From Streptomyces cucumeris (GTDB lineage Bacteria; Actinomycetota; Actinomycetes; Streptomycetales; Streptomycetaceae): DNA of 64,000 bases. Under the pieces are notes generated by a model. That model searched no databases and was not told the origin of the DNA. It saw nothing but the letters and a program-made list of their open reading frames with translations. Position 1 is the first letter of the stretch. Each line of letters opens with the position of its first letter. The DNA is taken from NCBI RefSeq assembly GCF_024295805.1, contig NZ_JANCLX010000017.1, positions 62,001 through 126,000 on the forward strand, read 5' to 3'. Below are positions 8,503-16,467 of the stretch, piece by piece. The translations under genes were made by a program, and so were the position numbers.

Positions 8503-8900
8503 GCGGTCTGCCTCCGGACGGGAGTTGCCTCGTCGGCGCCGTTGTCGGTGGGGGCTGTCACGCTGTCGTCAGCCGCGGGGGTACCGGCCGGAGGGGGGTC
8601 GGCGAGGTCCCGGAGCCGGTCGACGTCGGCGGTGCCGCGGTTGCGGTGGACGAGGAGGACGATGGCGAGACCGATGCCGATCTCGGCGGCGGCGATGGCG
8701 ATGGCGAACAGGGTGAGCGCCTGGCCCGCGTGCAGCGTGTCGCGGAGCCAGACGTCGAAGGCGACGAGGTTGAGGTTGACGGCGTTGAGCATCAGCTCGA
8801 CCGACATCAGCACCAGGATCGCGTTGCGGCGGGCGAGCACGCCGTAGAGACCGGTGCAGAAGAGGAGGACGGCGAGGACGGCGGGGTAGGCGAGATGCAT
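8499..8900 (-). CDS. nuoK2: NADH-quinone oxidoreductase subunit K, second copy
   Basis: A 133-residue protein with three predicted membrane helices in the first 100 residues. The NuoK signature RRNAILVLMSVELMLNAVNL carries the membrane glutamate needed for proton transfer. A polar tail of about 33 residues (DLADPPPAGTPAADD...) is extra compared with the usual 100. The start is fixed by the one-base TGATG overlap with nuoJ2. Upstream in-frame codons are a shadow of nuoJ2. Confidence 0.92.
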   Translation of the reverse strand: MHLAYPAVLAVLLFCTGLYGVLARRNAILVLMSVELMLNAVNLNLVAFDVWLRDTLHAGQALTLFAIAIAAAEIGIGLAIVLLVHRNRGTADVDRLRDLADPPPAGTPAADDSVTAPTDNGADEATPVRRQTA

Positions 8901-9556
8901 CAGCGCTTCTCCTTGCCGCGGGTGGGGGCGCCCTTGTCGCCGCCGGTGCCGCCGGTGCCAGTGGTGCCGCTGGTGCCGCCGGTGTCGCCGTTCCTGCGGG
9001 ACAGGACGATCGCGCCGACGAGCGCGGCGAGCAGCAGCACGGACAGCGCCTCGAACGGCAGCACCCAGTGCCGGAAGAGGCTCTCGCCGGAGACGGCGGT
9101 GGAGCCCTGTACGCCCTTGTCGAGGTCGATCCAGGTGGTCCGGAAGGCGTCCACGACCACCCAGACCAGGGCGGCCGCGGCGGCGAGGGCCACCGCGAGC
9201 GCGGCCGGGCGGTTGCCCGAATCGGCGTCCGGCGAGCGGCCGATGGGCGCCTTGGTGAGCATCAGCCCGAAGAGGAGGAGGACCACGACGGAGCCGACGT
9301 AGATCAGCACCTGCACCCAGGCGATGAACTCCGCCGTCAGCAGCAGGTACTCCACGGCGAGTCCGCCGAGCGTGACCACCAGCCAGAGGGCGGCGTGCAC
9401 GAGCTGCCGGGTGGTGACGGTGACGACGGCCGCGCCGAGGGTGGCCAGGCCGACCAGGAGGAACGCGATCTCCACACCGGTGGGCGACAGGAAGCCGTGG
9501 CCCGGGGCGGCGAGCCCGTGGCCGGTGGCCGCCGCGAGCTGGACTGCGGAACTCAC
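8900..9556 (-). CDS. nuoJ2: NADH-quinone oxidoreductase subunit J, second copy
   Basis: A 218-residue membrane subunit with about five predicted helices, including VQVLIYVGSVVVLLLFGLML, the NuoJ hallmark, which contains the pi-bulge helix. The C-terminal 25 residues are a Gly/Thr-rich repeat (NGDTGGTSGTTGTGGTGGDKG), unlikely to be structured. The GTG at 9556 overlaps the nuoI2 stop as GTGA. Earlier in-frame codons fall inside nuoI2 and do not look like protein. Confidence 0.9.
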   Translation of the reverse strand: MSSAVQLAAATGHGLAAPGHGFLSPTGVEIAFLLVGLATLGAAVVTVTTRQLVHAALWLVVTLGGLAVEYLLLTAEFIAWVQVLIYVGSVVVLLLFGLMLTKAPIGRSPDADSGNRPAALAVALAAAAALVWVVVDAFRTTWIDLDKGVQGSTAVSGESLFRHWVLPFEALSVLLLAALVGAIVLSRRNGDTGGTSGTTGTGGTGGDKGAPTRGKEKR

Positions 9557-10155
9557 GAGGCGGCTCCGTTCCCACGCGGAGTGTCGCCGGGGGTGTCGTT
9601 GTCCGCACCGGCGGCCTCGGCGGCCGCGGCCGCTTCCGCGGCGGCCAGCTTGTCGGCGGCCTTGCGGGCGGCGGCGATCTCCTTGGGCTCCTCCGCGGCC
9701 GGGTCGAGCGCGGGCGGCGCGGGCACCGTCCACATCCAGTCGCGGAGCTTGTCCCGCTCATGGGTGAGTTCGCGGATGTCGGTCTCGGCGTACTCGAACT
9801 CCGGCGACCAGAAGAGGGCGTCGAACGGGCACACCTCGATGCAGATACCGCAGTACATGCACAGTGCGAAGTCGATGGCGAACCGGTCCAGCACGTTCCG
9901 GCTGCGCTCCCGTCCGCCGGGGGCGGCCGGGGGCACCGTCTCCTTGTGGGAGTCGATGTAGATGCACCAGTCCGGGCACTCCCGGGCGCAGAGCATGCAG
10001 ACCGTGCAGTTCTCCTCGAACAGCCCGATCACCCCGCGGGTGCGGGGCGGCAGTTCGGGCTGTGCGTCCGGATACTGCGCGGTGTGCGACTTCCGGGTCA
10101 TCGTGCGCAGGGTGACGGCCAGGCCCTTGGCCAGACCGGAACCGGGGATGCCCAT
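9553..10155 (-). CDS. nuoI2: NADH-quinone oxidoreductase subunit I, second copy (two 4Fe-4S clusters)
   Basis: A 200-residue ferredoxin-like subunit that carries electrons through clusters N6a and N6b towards NuoB. Both CxxCxxCxxxCP motifs are intact: ENCTVCMLCARECPDWC and FALCMYCGICIEVCPFDAL. A tail of about 60 residues rich in Ala, Glu and Lys follows (EEPKEIAAARKAADKLAAAE...) and is probably helical or disordered. The start is set by the TGATG junction with nuoH2. Retention of all eight cysteines argues that this cluster still transfers electrons although it lacks its own D, E, F and G subunits. Confidence 0.93.
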   Translation of the reverse strand: MGIPGSGLAKGLAVTLRTMTRKSHTAQYPDAQPELPPRTRGVIGLFEENCTVCMLCARECPDWCIYIDSHKETVPPAAPGGRERSRNVLDRFAIDFALCMYCGICIEVCPFDALFWSPEFEYAETDIRELTHERDKLRDWMWTVPAPPALDPAAEEPKEIAAARKAADKLAAAEAAAAAEAAGADNDTPGDTPRGNGAAS

Positions 10156-11120
10156 CAGGAGATCACCACCTTGACGACGCCGGTGAGGGCGATCTGGGCC
10201 AGCGAGAGCGGGATGAGGCAGGTCCAGGCGAACCGCTGGATCTGGTCCTCGCGCAGCCGCGGGTAGGTCACCCGCAGCCAGATCACCACGAAGGCGAGGA
10301 CGGCCGTCTTCAGCAGGGTCCACAGCCAGCCGAGGTCGTCGGCGAACGGGCCGTGCCAGCCGCCGAGGAAGAGCACGGTGGTGAGCGCGCAGAGGATCAC
10401 GATGCCCGCGTACTCGGCGAGCAGGAAGAGCGCGAAGCGCAGTCCGGTGTACTCGGTGTACGCACCGAAGATGATCTCGGAGTCGGCCACCGGGGCGTCG
10501 AACGGCGGACGCTGCAGCTCGGCCAGGCCCGCGGTGAAGAACACCACCCCGCCGACGATCTGCCAGGGCACCCACCACCACTCGAAGGCGTCGAGGATGC
10601 CGGGCAGCGAGACGGTGCCCGCGGCCATCGCCACGGACGCGGCGGTGAGCAGCATCGGCAGCTCATAGGCCATGAGCTGGGCGGCCGTCCGCAATCCACC
10701 GAGCAGCGAGAACTTGTTGGCCGAGGCCCAGCCCGCCATCAGCGAGCCCAGCACGCCGACGCCCATCACGGCGAGCACGAAGAAGATCCCGGCGTCCACG
10801 AACTGGCCGACCGCGCCCTCGGCGGGGCCGACCGGGATCGCGATGAGCACCAGGAGGTACGGGAGCAGCGCGACGGCGGGCGCGAGCTGGAAGATCCGCC
10901 GGTCCGCCCCGTTCGGGACGATGTCCTCCTTCTGCGCGAACTTCACGCCGTCCGCGACGAGCTGGGCCCAGCCGTGGAAGCCGCCCGCGTACATCGGTCC
11001 GAGACGGCCCTGCATATGGGCCATCACCTTGTGCTCGGTCTGTCCGACGAGCAGCGGGAGGACCAGGAAGGCGAGCAGCAGGGCGAGCAGTCGCAGCGCG
11101 ACGTCGAGGACGTCGTTCAC
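10155..11120 (-). CDS. nuoH2: NADH-quinone oxidoreductase subunit H, second copy
   Basis: A 321-residue membrane subunit that joins the hydrophilic arm to the membrane arm and lines the quinone cavity. NuoH landmarks are visible: the EHKVMAHMQGRLGPM segment after helix 1, WAQLVADGVKFAQKEDIVP, and the acidic quinone-cavity loop around ELQRPPFDAPVADSEIIFGAYTEYTG. The start is a GTG overlapping the nuoC2 stop (GTGA). The length matches the family, without the long tail seen on the other NuoH in this window. Confidence 0.93.
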   Translation of the reverse strand: MNDVLDVALRLLALLLAFLVLPLLVGQTEHKVMAHMQGRLGPMYAGGFHGWAQLVADGVKFAQKEDIVPNGADRRIFQLAPAVALLPYLLVLIAIPVGPAEGAVGQFVDAGIFFVLAVMGVGVLGSLMAGWASANKFSLLGGLRTAAQLMAYELPMLLTAASVAMAAGTVSLPGILDAFEWWWVPWQIVGGVVFFTAGLAELQRPPFDAPVADSEIIFGAYTEYTGLRFALFLLAEYAGIVILCALTTVLFLGGWHGPFADDLGWLWTLLKTAVLAFVVIWLRVTYPRLREDQIQRFAWTCLIPLSLAQIALTGVVKVVIS

Positions 11121-12400
11121 CCGGTGCCTCCTGGCTGGTCGTCGGTGGTGTTCTCGTCGGGGCGGGGGTCCTCGCCGGACGGGCGGGGTTGCTCCTCGGC
11201 CGCCGGTTTCGCGGTCTCCGGTTCCGCGGCCTCCGGTTTCGCGGTCTCCGGTTCCGCCGCGTCCTGCCGCTCGGCTTGCGCCGCATCGGCTGCCGGTTTC
11301 GCGGGCGCGGTATCGCCCGCGGACGTGTCGTCGTGGGCCGGGCGGGCGTGGTGCCAGGGGGCGTCGGAGGACCGCGTACGGCCCGCGGGCCGCTCGTCCG
11401 GAGCGGCTTCCGGCGCCGGGGCCTCCGGCGCGGCCGGGGCGGCGGCGTCCGAGGCCGGAGTCTCCGCACCCGGGATGCCGGTGGCCTCGGGGGCCTTCGT
11501 CTCGCGCTGGCTTGCCGAGCCCTCACCGGCGCTGCGCGCGCGGCGGGCCGGGCGCTCGGCCGGGGTCGTGGTCGCAGACGTCTCCGCCGTCGGCTCGGCC
11601 GCCGTGTCCGCCGCAGGCGTCTGCTGGCTCGCCGAGCCCGCGCTCGCCGTACGGGTGCGCCGCACCGGGCGCTCGCCCGCCGCACGGGCGCCACCGGCCG
11701 CGCGGGCGCCGCGGGCCGGACGGGCCGGGGCGGGCGGTAGCTGGCCCTTGAGCGGGCCCCATTCGTTGGGGTCGGGAACGCCGGGCGGCAGCATCTGCCG
11801 CCGCTTGGGACCGCCGTGGTCGGACTCCCCCGGCTCCTTCGCACCCGGCCACGCCTTGGCGACCCGGGCCGCCAGGACGAAGTCCTTGCGCAGCGGATGG
11901 CCCTCGAAACCGTCGGGGAGCAGCAGCGGCGCCAGATGGGGATGGCCGGTGAAGCCGATCCCGAACATCTCGTGGGTCTCCCGCTCGTGCCAGGCCGCAC
12001 CGGCGTAGACACCGGTGGCGGTGGGCAGCGCGGGCGCGTCGTGCGGCACGGTGGTGCGGACCAGCAGGGTGCGCACCGCGGGGCCCGGGGCCCCCGGGGC
12101 ACCGAGCGCGACGACGTACGCGGAGACACGGAACCCCGTACCCGGTTCGTCGACCGCGCTCAGCCAGTCGAAGTAGGTGCAGCCGAGGGTGTCGCGGGCC
12201 GTCTCCAGCGCCGCGGTCCAGGAGTCGGCGGGAACGTCCACGGTGAGCAGGCCGTACGCCTCCTCGGCCGTGGCGCCCTCGCCGAACAGCTCGGCGGCGG
12301 ACCGCGGCAGCCAGCCCACGGGCGGCGCGGCGGCCGGGGCCTGATCGGCCGGCGCCGTCTCCTCCGGGGGCTCGGTCGGTTCGGGTCGCTGCTCGGTCAT
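11117..12400 (-). CDS. nuoC2: NADH-quinone oxidoreductase subunit C, second copy, with long low-complexity tail
   Basis: A 427-residue protein. The first 210 residues form the 30-kDa/NuoC domain, with the diagnostic WHERETHEMFGIGFTGHPHL followed by LLLPDGFEGHPLRKDF. The remaining 215 or so residues are Ala/Pro/Glu/Thr-rich, with repeats such as AEPETAKPEAAEPETAKP, and should be disordered. Typical bacterial NuoC is 180-240 residues, so this tail doubles the protein. No NuoD domain is fused. Start and stop overlap the neighbouring genes by four bases each, so the tail is genuinely in frame up to nuoH2. Confidence 0.9.
   Translation of the reverse strand: MTEQRPEPTEPPEETAPADQAPAAAPPVGWLPRSAAELFGEGATAEEAYGLLTVDVPADSWTAALETARDTLGCTYFDWLSAVDEPGTGFRVSAYVVALGAPGAPGPAVRTLLVRTTVPHDAPALPTATGVYAGAAWHERETHEMFGIGFTGHPHLAPLLLPDGFEGHPLRKDFVLAARVAKAWPGAKEPGESDHGGPKRRQMLPPGVPDPNEWGPLKGQLPPAPARPARGARAAGGARAAGERPVRRTRTASAGSASQQTPAADTAAEPTAETSATTTPAERPARRARSAGEGSASQRETKAPEATGIPGAETPASDAAAPAAPEAPAPEAAPDERPAGRTRSSDAPWHHARPAHDDTSAGDTAPAKPAADAAQAERQDAAEPETAKPEAAEPETAKPAAEEQPRPSGEDPRPDENTTDDQPGGTG
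11205..11257. repeat. 30-bp tandem repeat inside the nuoC2 tail
   Basis: A 30-bp unit starting at 11205 restarts at 11235 and runs to about 11257 (roughly 1.8 copies, nearly exact). It encodes the EPETAKPEAA repeat and shows that the tail grew by in-frame slippage. Confidence 0.75.
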
Positions 12401-13032
12401 GGGGTGTCTTCCTGCGCCGGAGGCTGCTGCGGAGCCTGCTGCGGGGGCGTGACCAGGCTGCTGCGGAGGGCGGCCGTGGAGGGCCGGCCCGCGGCGGCGT
12501 CCGCTCCGTAGCGCTCGCCCAGCGACTCCCGGGCGATCTTCTCCTGGAGCTTGAGGATGCCCTGGAGCAGGGCCTCCGGCCGGGGCGGGCAGCCGGGGAC
12601 GTAGACGTCGACGGGGATGATCTGGTCGACGCCCTTGGTCACCGAGTACGAGTCCCAGTACGGGCCGCCGCAGTTGGAGCAGGCCCCGAAGGAGATCACG
12701 TACTTCGGTTCCGGCATCTGCTCGTACAGCCGCTTCACCGCGGGCGCCATCTTGTCCGTGACCGTGCCGGACACGACCATCAGGTCGGCCTGGCGCGGCC
12801 CCGGCGCGAAGGGGATCACGCCGAGCCGGATGAAGTCATGGCGGGCCATGGAGGCCGCGATGAACTCGATGGCGCAGCAGGCCAGCCCGAAGTTGAAGAC
12901 CCACAGGCTGTAGCGGCGGCCCCAGTTCAGGACCACCTTCATCGGCTCGGGGGCCAGCCGGGCGAGCGCGCCGAGGCGGCGGGGCTCCGGCAGGTCCACC
13001 GGGGTCGGCGTCGGGGTCGGTGTCACGTCCAT
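12397..13032 (-). CDS. nuoB2: NADH-quinone oxidoreductase subunit B, second copy (cluster N2)
   Basis: A 211-residue subunit holding the terminal 4Fe-4S cluster N2 next to the quinone site. The ligands are intact: the tandem cysteines of FGLACCAIEF, FGACSNCGG and YVPGCPPRPEALL. A Thr-Pro repeat at the N-terminus (MDVTPTPTPTPVD) and a Gln/Pro-rich C-terminus flank the core. The ATG at 13032 is chosen with GGAAGAAGGG upstream; the GTG at 13026 is an alternative. The gene overlaps the end of nuoA2 by 10 bp and the start of nuoC2 by 4 bp. Confidence 0.93.
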   Translation of the reverse strand: MDVTPTPTPTPVDLPEPRRLGALARLAPEPMKVVLNWGRRYSLWVFNFGLACCAIEFIAASMARHDFIRLGVIPFAPGPRQADLMVVSGTVTDKMAPAVKRLYEQMPEPKYVISFGACSNCGGPYWDSYSVTKGVDQIIPVDVYVPGCPPRPEALLQGILKLQEKIARESLGERYGADAAAGRPSTAALRSSLVTPPQQAPQQPPAQEDTP

Positions 13033-13439
13033 TCCAGGACGCCCTTCTTCCATGCGTACAGCAGACCTACGGCGAGGAACCCGAGGAAGATGAACATCTC
13101 CACCAGCGTGGCGGCACCGAAGCCGGGCGCGGCGAAGACCGTCGCCCACGGGAACAGGAAGATCGAGTCCACCGCGAAAATCACATACAGAAAAGCGTAG
13201 ACGTAGTAGCGGACCTGGGTGTGTGCCCAGCCCTCGCCCACGGGGTCCACACCGCATTCGTACGTCAGCAGTTTCTCGGGTGTCGGCACCACGGGGCGCA
13301 GCAGCCGCCCGGCCCCGAAGGCCACGGCGACGAAGATCACCCCGACCGCTCCGAGCAGACCGACCACCGCGTATCCGTGGAAGTAGTCGGCCGCGAGCTG
13401 GACGCTGGTGGTGGTGCGCACGGTCGTCGCCTCCGGCAC
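13023..13439 (-). CDS. nuoA2: NADH-quinone oxidoreductase subunit A, second copy
   Basis: A 138-residue subunit with three predicted helices. The NuoA signature LTYECGVDPVGEGWAHTQVRYYVYAFLYVIFAVDSIFLFPWA includes the loop cysteine that changes exposure in the active/deactive transition of complex I. The GTG at 13439 has GAGGGG at a proper distance. This is the first gene of the A2-B2-C2-H2-I2-J2-K2-L2-M2-N2 cluster, whose ten genes overlap or abut almost without gaps and so form one operon. A TAGACT element about 80 bp upstream may be the -10 region. Confidence 0.92.
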   Translation of the reverse strand: MPEATTVRTTTSVQLAADYFHGYAVVGLLGAVGVIFVAVAFGAGRLLRPVVPTPEKLLTYECGVDPVGEGWAHTQVRYYVYAFLYVIFAVDSIFLFPWATVFAAPGFGAATLVEMFIFLGFLAVGLLYAWKKGVLEWT

Positions 13440-13519
13440 GTCCGCCCCTCGCTCCCTGATCCTGGCTTTCTGGCCTGCTCCTCGTCGACCTCGTGTGTTC
13501 GACGATCCGTACGGACCGG

Positions 13520-13525
13520 AGTCTA
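13520..13525 (-). promoter_or_regulatory. Possible -10 element (TAGACT) for the nuo2 operon
   Basis: TAGACT on the minus strand fits the streptomycete housekeeping -10 (TAnnnT) and lies about 80 bp before the nuoA2 start. No convincing -35 sits 17-18 bp upstream, so this is tentative. Confidence 0.25.
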
Positions 13526-13634
13526 GGCCCTGACGGTCCCCGGCTGATCCGCCCGTCCGGCATGCGGCGGGGGCGGACCCGGCGCACGGTGGTGCCGCGG
13601 GTGGCGGGGCTGGGGGGATACGTCCCGCATCCGG

Positions 13635-13647
13635 TGGGGTTAGCCCT
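13635..13647. promoter_or_regulatory. Palindromic motif upstream of the first kinase gene
   Basis: TGGGGTTAGCCCT lies 62 bp before the kinase ATG, in the divergent region shared with nuoA2. It is the reverse complement (11 of 12 bases) of the GGGGCTAACCCC found upstream of the second kinase. Confidence 0.4.
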
Positions 13648-13708
13648 ACGTCCGTCCGGCGACGGACCCCATGGCGCGGGACCTCCGGGCCCGGCACTCT
13701 TGGCTGCT

Positions 13709-14944
13709 ATGACCTCCCGTTCCTCCGGTTCTTCCGGTTCCTCCGGCGCAGCCGCCGGTGCCGCCGTGGACGGCGCCGCGAGCGGCGCCGATGAGCGCCT
13801 GCCCCGGCCGCCCGCCGTCGCCTATCCCGCGCAGACATGGAAGGAGATCGCCCATCTGCTGCTGAACCTGCCGGTGGGCATCGTCGGCTTCGTCTACGCC
13901 GTCGTCTGGATGTCCGTGGGCGTGGGTCTCTCGGTCACGGTGGTGGGACTGCCGCTGCTGGCCTTCGGACTGATCGGCGGGCGGCTGTTCGGCCGGTTCG
14001 AGCGGGCGCGCGCCAGGGCGCTGCTCTCCCTGCGGGTGGACGAGCCCAGCCCGCTGCCGCACGTACGGGGCCAGAGCTTCTTCGGCTGGCTGTGGACGAG
14101 TCTGCGGGACCCGGTGGGCTGGCGCAGCGGGCTGTACGCCCTGATCCGGCTGCCCTGGGATGTGGTCACCTTCGCCATCGCGCTGACCTCGCTGTTCGTC
14201 GCCTGGCCGGTGCTGCCCTGGGTCGCCCGCGCGCTCACCAACGTGGACCGGGCGCTGGTGCGCGGACTGCTGTCGCCGTCGGACGAGCTGGAGCGGCGGA
14301 TCGCGGAGCTGGAGGAGGACCGGGGCACGGTGGTGGACACCGCCGCGGCCGATCTGCGCCGGATCGAACGCGATCTGCACGACGGGGCCCAGGCCCGGCT
14401 GGTGGCGCTGGCGATGGGTCTCGGTCTGGCGAAGGAGAAGCTGGAGGAGGACCCGGAGGCCGCGGCCAGAATGGTCGACGAGGCCCACGGCGAGGTGAAA
14501 CTCGCCCTCCAGGAACTGCGGGACCTCGCCCGCGGTATCCACCCCGCCATCCTCACCGACCGGGGGCTCGGCCCGGCGCTCTCGGCGCTGGCCGCCCGCT
14601 GCACCGTGCCGGTCACCGTCACCGTCGACCTCCCCCAGCGCCCCGCACCCGCCATCGAGGGCATCGCCTACTTCACCGTCTCCGAACTCCTCCAGAACAT
14701 CAGCAAGCACAGCGCCGCCCGGACGGCGACGGTGGAGATGTGGCACGCGGACCGCAGACTGCTGTTCCAGGTGCGGGACGACGGACGCGGCGGGGCGAGC
14801 CCGGCCGGGGGCAGCGGACTGGCGGGTCTTGCCGAGCGGCTGGGCTCGGTCGACGGACTGTTCACGGTGGAGTCGCCGCCCGGCGGGCCGACGACGATCA
14901 CCGCCGAGCTGCCGTGGCGGGACCGCGTCCCGGCGCCGCACTGA
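13709..14944 (+). CDS. Sensor histidine kinase (HisKA_3 type), first of two paralogues
   Basis: A 411-residue membrane sensor. After a Ser/Gly-rich leader (residues 1-30), two hydrophobic pairs (about 48-92 and 140-175) form a PspC-like/'sensor domain' membrane unit with no extracellular domain. The dimerisation helix carries the phospho-acceptor histidine in RRIERDLHDGAQARL (His224). The ATPase part shows the N box at ELLQNISKHS and the G box at DDGRGG...GSGLAGLAER. It should phosphorylate the LuxR-type regulator encoded downstream. No Shine-Dalgarno sequence precedes the ATG, so a leaderless mRNA is possible. The catalytic core is almost identical in DNA to the next kinase, although the sensor halves differ. 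Confidence 0.9.
   Translation: MTSRSSGSSGSSGAAAGAAVDGAASGADERLPRPPAVAYPAQTWKEIAHLLLNLPVGIVGFVYAVVWMSVGVGLSVTVVGLPLLAFGLIGGRLFGRFERARARALLSLRVDEPSPLPHVRGQSFFGWLWTSLRDPVGWRSGLYALIRLPWDVVTFAIALTSLFVAWPVLPWVARALTNVDRALVRGLLSPSDELERRIAELEEDRGTVVDTAAADLRRIERDLHDGAQARLVALAMGLGLAKEKLEEDPEAAARMVDEAHGEVKLALQELRDLARGIHPAILTDRGLGPALSALAARCTVPVTVTVDLPQRPAPAIEGIAYFTVSELLQNISKHSAARTATVEMWHADRRLLFQVRDDGRGGASPAGGSGLAGLAERLGSVDGLFTVESPPGGPTTITAELPWRDRVPAPH
14306..14722 (+). repeat. 417-bp direct repeat, copy 1 (kinase catalytic core)
   Basis: Aligns without gaps to 15850-16266, 1544 bp downstream. I count about 20 mismatches, nine of them in one short cluster just after the H-box, and one uninterrupted identical run of about 115 bp near the 3' end. 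Both silent and coding positions are conserved, whereas the flanking kinase sequence is not. Confidence 0.9.
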
Positions 14945-14979
14945 GGAGACCCGCTGAGGCTGCCGCGCACCGCGGGAGG

Positions 14980-14993
14980 TGGGGCTAACCCCC
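14980..14993. promoter_or_regulatory. Palindromic motif upstream of the second kinase gene
   Basis: TGGGGCTAACCCCC lies in the gap between the two kinase genes. GGGGCTAACCCC is the near-exact reverse complement of the motif at 13636-13647 upstream of the first kinase. This pairing makes it a candidate operator for a shared regulator. Confidence 0.4.
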
Positions 14994-15123
14994 GGGTGAA
15001 GACGCCCACCTCCCCGATGGCCCGGCCCGGCGCGCTCCGGAAGCCTGGACGCACACGGACGACGCACCCACTTCAGCCGGTGCGCCGGGACACCCGGCGC
15101 CGGGAGGACGGACGGACACCACG

Positions 15124-16467
15124 ATGGCCACCGCATACGGACCGTACGGGCCCGGGGCCGCGCCCCACGGCAGCCTCGGCGCGGCGCTGCGGGCGCCGTT
15201 CCATGGCCGCGTCTGGCGCGAACTCCTCTATCTGCTGATCAGCCTGCCGATGGCCGTCGTCTCCTTCGCCTACACGGTCACGATGATCTCGCTCGGCGTC
15301 GGGCTGCTGATCACCTTCCTCGGTATCCCGGTGCTCGGTGTCGCCCTCGCCGGCTGCCGCGCCCTGGGCTACGTGGAGCGGGCGCGGGCCCGGGGGCTGC
15401 TCGGTCTGGTGGTGGCCGATCCCGGACCGCCGCGCCCCCGGAACGGCAAGGACGGCCGTCGCGGGACCGGTCCGCTGGCGTGGGTCGGGGCGGTCCTCAA
15501 GAGCGGCACGTCCTGGCGCCACGCGCTGTACGCGGTGCTCCATCTGCCGTGGGCGGTCTTCGCGTTCGTCGTCGGGACCGTTCTCTTCTCCTACGGCTGG
15601 GGCTTCGTCACCTATCCGCTGTGGCGCTGGGTCTTCCCCGCCTTCACCGACCGGCCCGGCCTCCAGCTCTGGGGCGACCACGACGGGAACGCCTTCTACC
15701 TGGACACCCCGCTGGAGATCGCCGCGACCTGTGTGATCGGGGCGGTGGTGCTGCTGCTGACCCCGCCGACGGTCCACGGGCTCACCTCGGTCGACCGGCT
15801 GATGGTGGCCGGGCTGCTGGGCCCCTCCCGGCTGGCCAGCCGGGTCTGGGAGCTGGAGGAGGACCGGGGCACGGTGGTGGACACCGCCGCGGCCGATCTG
15901 CGCCGGATCGAACGCGATCTGCACGACGGCGCCCAGGCCCGGCTGGTCTCCCTCGCCATGGACCTCGGGCTGGCCAAGGAGAAGCTGGAGGAGGACCCGG
16001 AGGCCGCGGCCAGAATGGTCGACGAAGCCCACGGCGAGGTGAAACTCGCCCTCCAGGAACTCCGCGACCTCGCCCGCGGCATCCACCCCGCCATCCTCAC
16101 CGACCGCGGACTCGGCCCGGCGCTCTCCGCACTCGCCGCCCGCTGCACCGTGCCGGTCACCGTCACCGTCGACCTCCCCCAGCGCCCCGCACCCGCCATC
16201 GAGGGCATCGCCTACTTCACCGTCTCCGAACTCCTCCAGAACATCAGCAAACACAGCGCCGCCCGGTCCGCCGAGGTGGATGTCTGGCGGGCCGCGGACC
16301 GGGTGATGCTCCAGGTCACCGATGACGGCCGGGGCGGAGCCCACACGTCCGCGGATTCCGGGCTGGCAGGTCTTGCCGAACGGCTCGACGCGGTGGACGG
16401 CATCCTCGTCGTCCACTCCCCCGCCGGCGGCCCGACCGCGGTCACCGCCGAGCTGCCCTGGCGCTGA
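15124..16467 (+). CDS. Sensor histidine kinase (HisKA_3 type), second paralogue
   Basis: A 447-residue membrane kinase with the same architecture as its upstream neighbour. Hydrophobic pairs lie at about residues 33-80 and 138-225, with a polar loop containing DRPGLQLWGDHDGNAFYLDTPLE between the later helices that the first kinase lacks. The phospho-acceptor is His267 in RRIERDLHDGAQARL, followed by the N box (ELLQNISKHS) and G box (DDGRGG...SGLAGLAER). GGGAGGA about 10 bp before the ATG supports the start. Two different sensor halves on one nearly shared catalytic core suggest two inputs to one response regulator. Confidence 0.9.
   Translation: MATAYGPYGPGAAPHGSLGAALRAPFHGRVWRELLYLLISLPMAVVSFAYTVTMISLGVGLLITFLGIPVLGVALAGCRALGYVERARARGLLGLVVADPGPPRPRNGKDGRRGTGPLAWVGAVLKSGTSWRHALYAVLHLPWAVFAFVVGTVLFSYGWGFVTYPLWRWVFPAFTDRPGLQLWGDHDGNAFYLDTPLEIAATCVIGAVVLLLTPPTVHGLTSVDRLMVAGLLGPSRLASRVWELEEDRGTVVDTAAADLRRIERDLHDGAQARLVSLAMDLGLAKEKLEEDPEAAARMVDEAHGEVKLALQELRDLARGIHPAILTDRGLGPALSALAARCTVPVTVTVDLPQRPAPAIEGIAYFTVSELLQNISKHSAARSAEVDVWRAADRVMLQVTDDGRGGAHTSADSGLAGLAERLDAVDGILVVHSPAGGPTAVTAELPWR
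15850..16266 (+). repeat. 417-bp direct repeat, copy 2 (kinase catalytic core)
   Basis: Partner of 14306-14722 (see that entry). The boundaries fall at the start of the coiled linker and just after the N box, not at gene ends. Confidence 0.9.

Noticed and set aside
5008..8847. A 1279-codon open frame antisense to nuoM2, nuoL2 and nuoK2
   Set aside because: It is a composition shadow: Gly/Glu/Arg/Gln-rich text with no domains, complementary to well-supported membrane proteins in a GC-rich genome.
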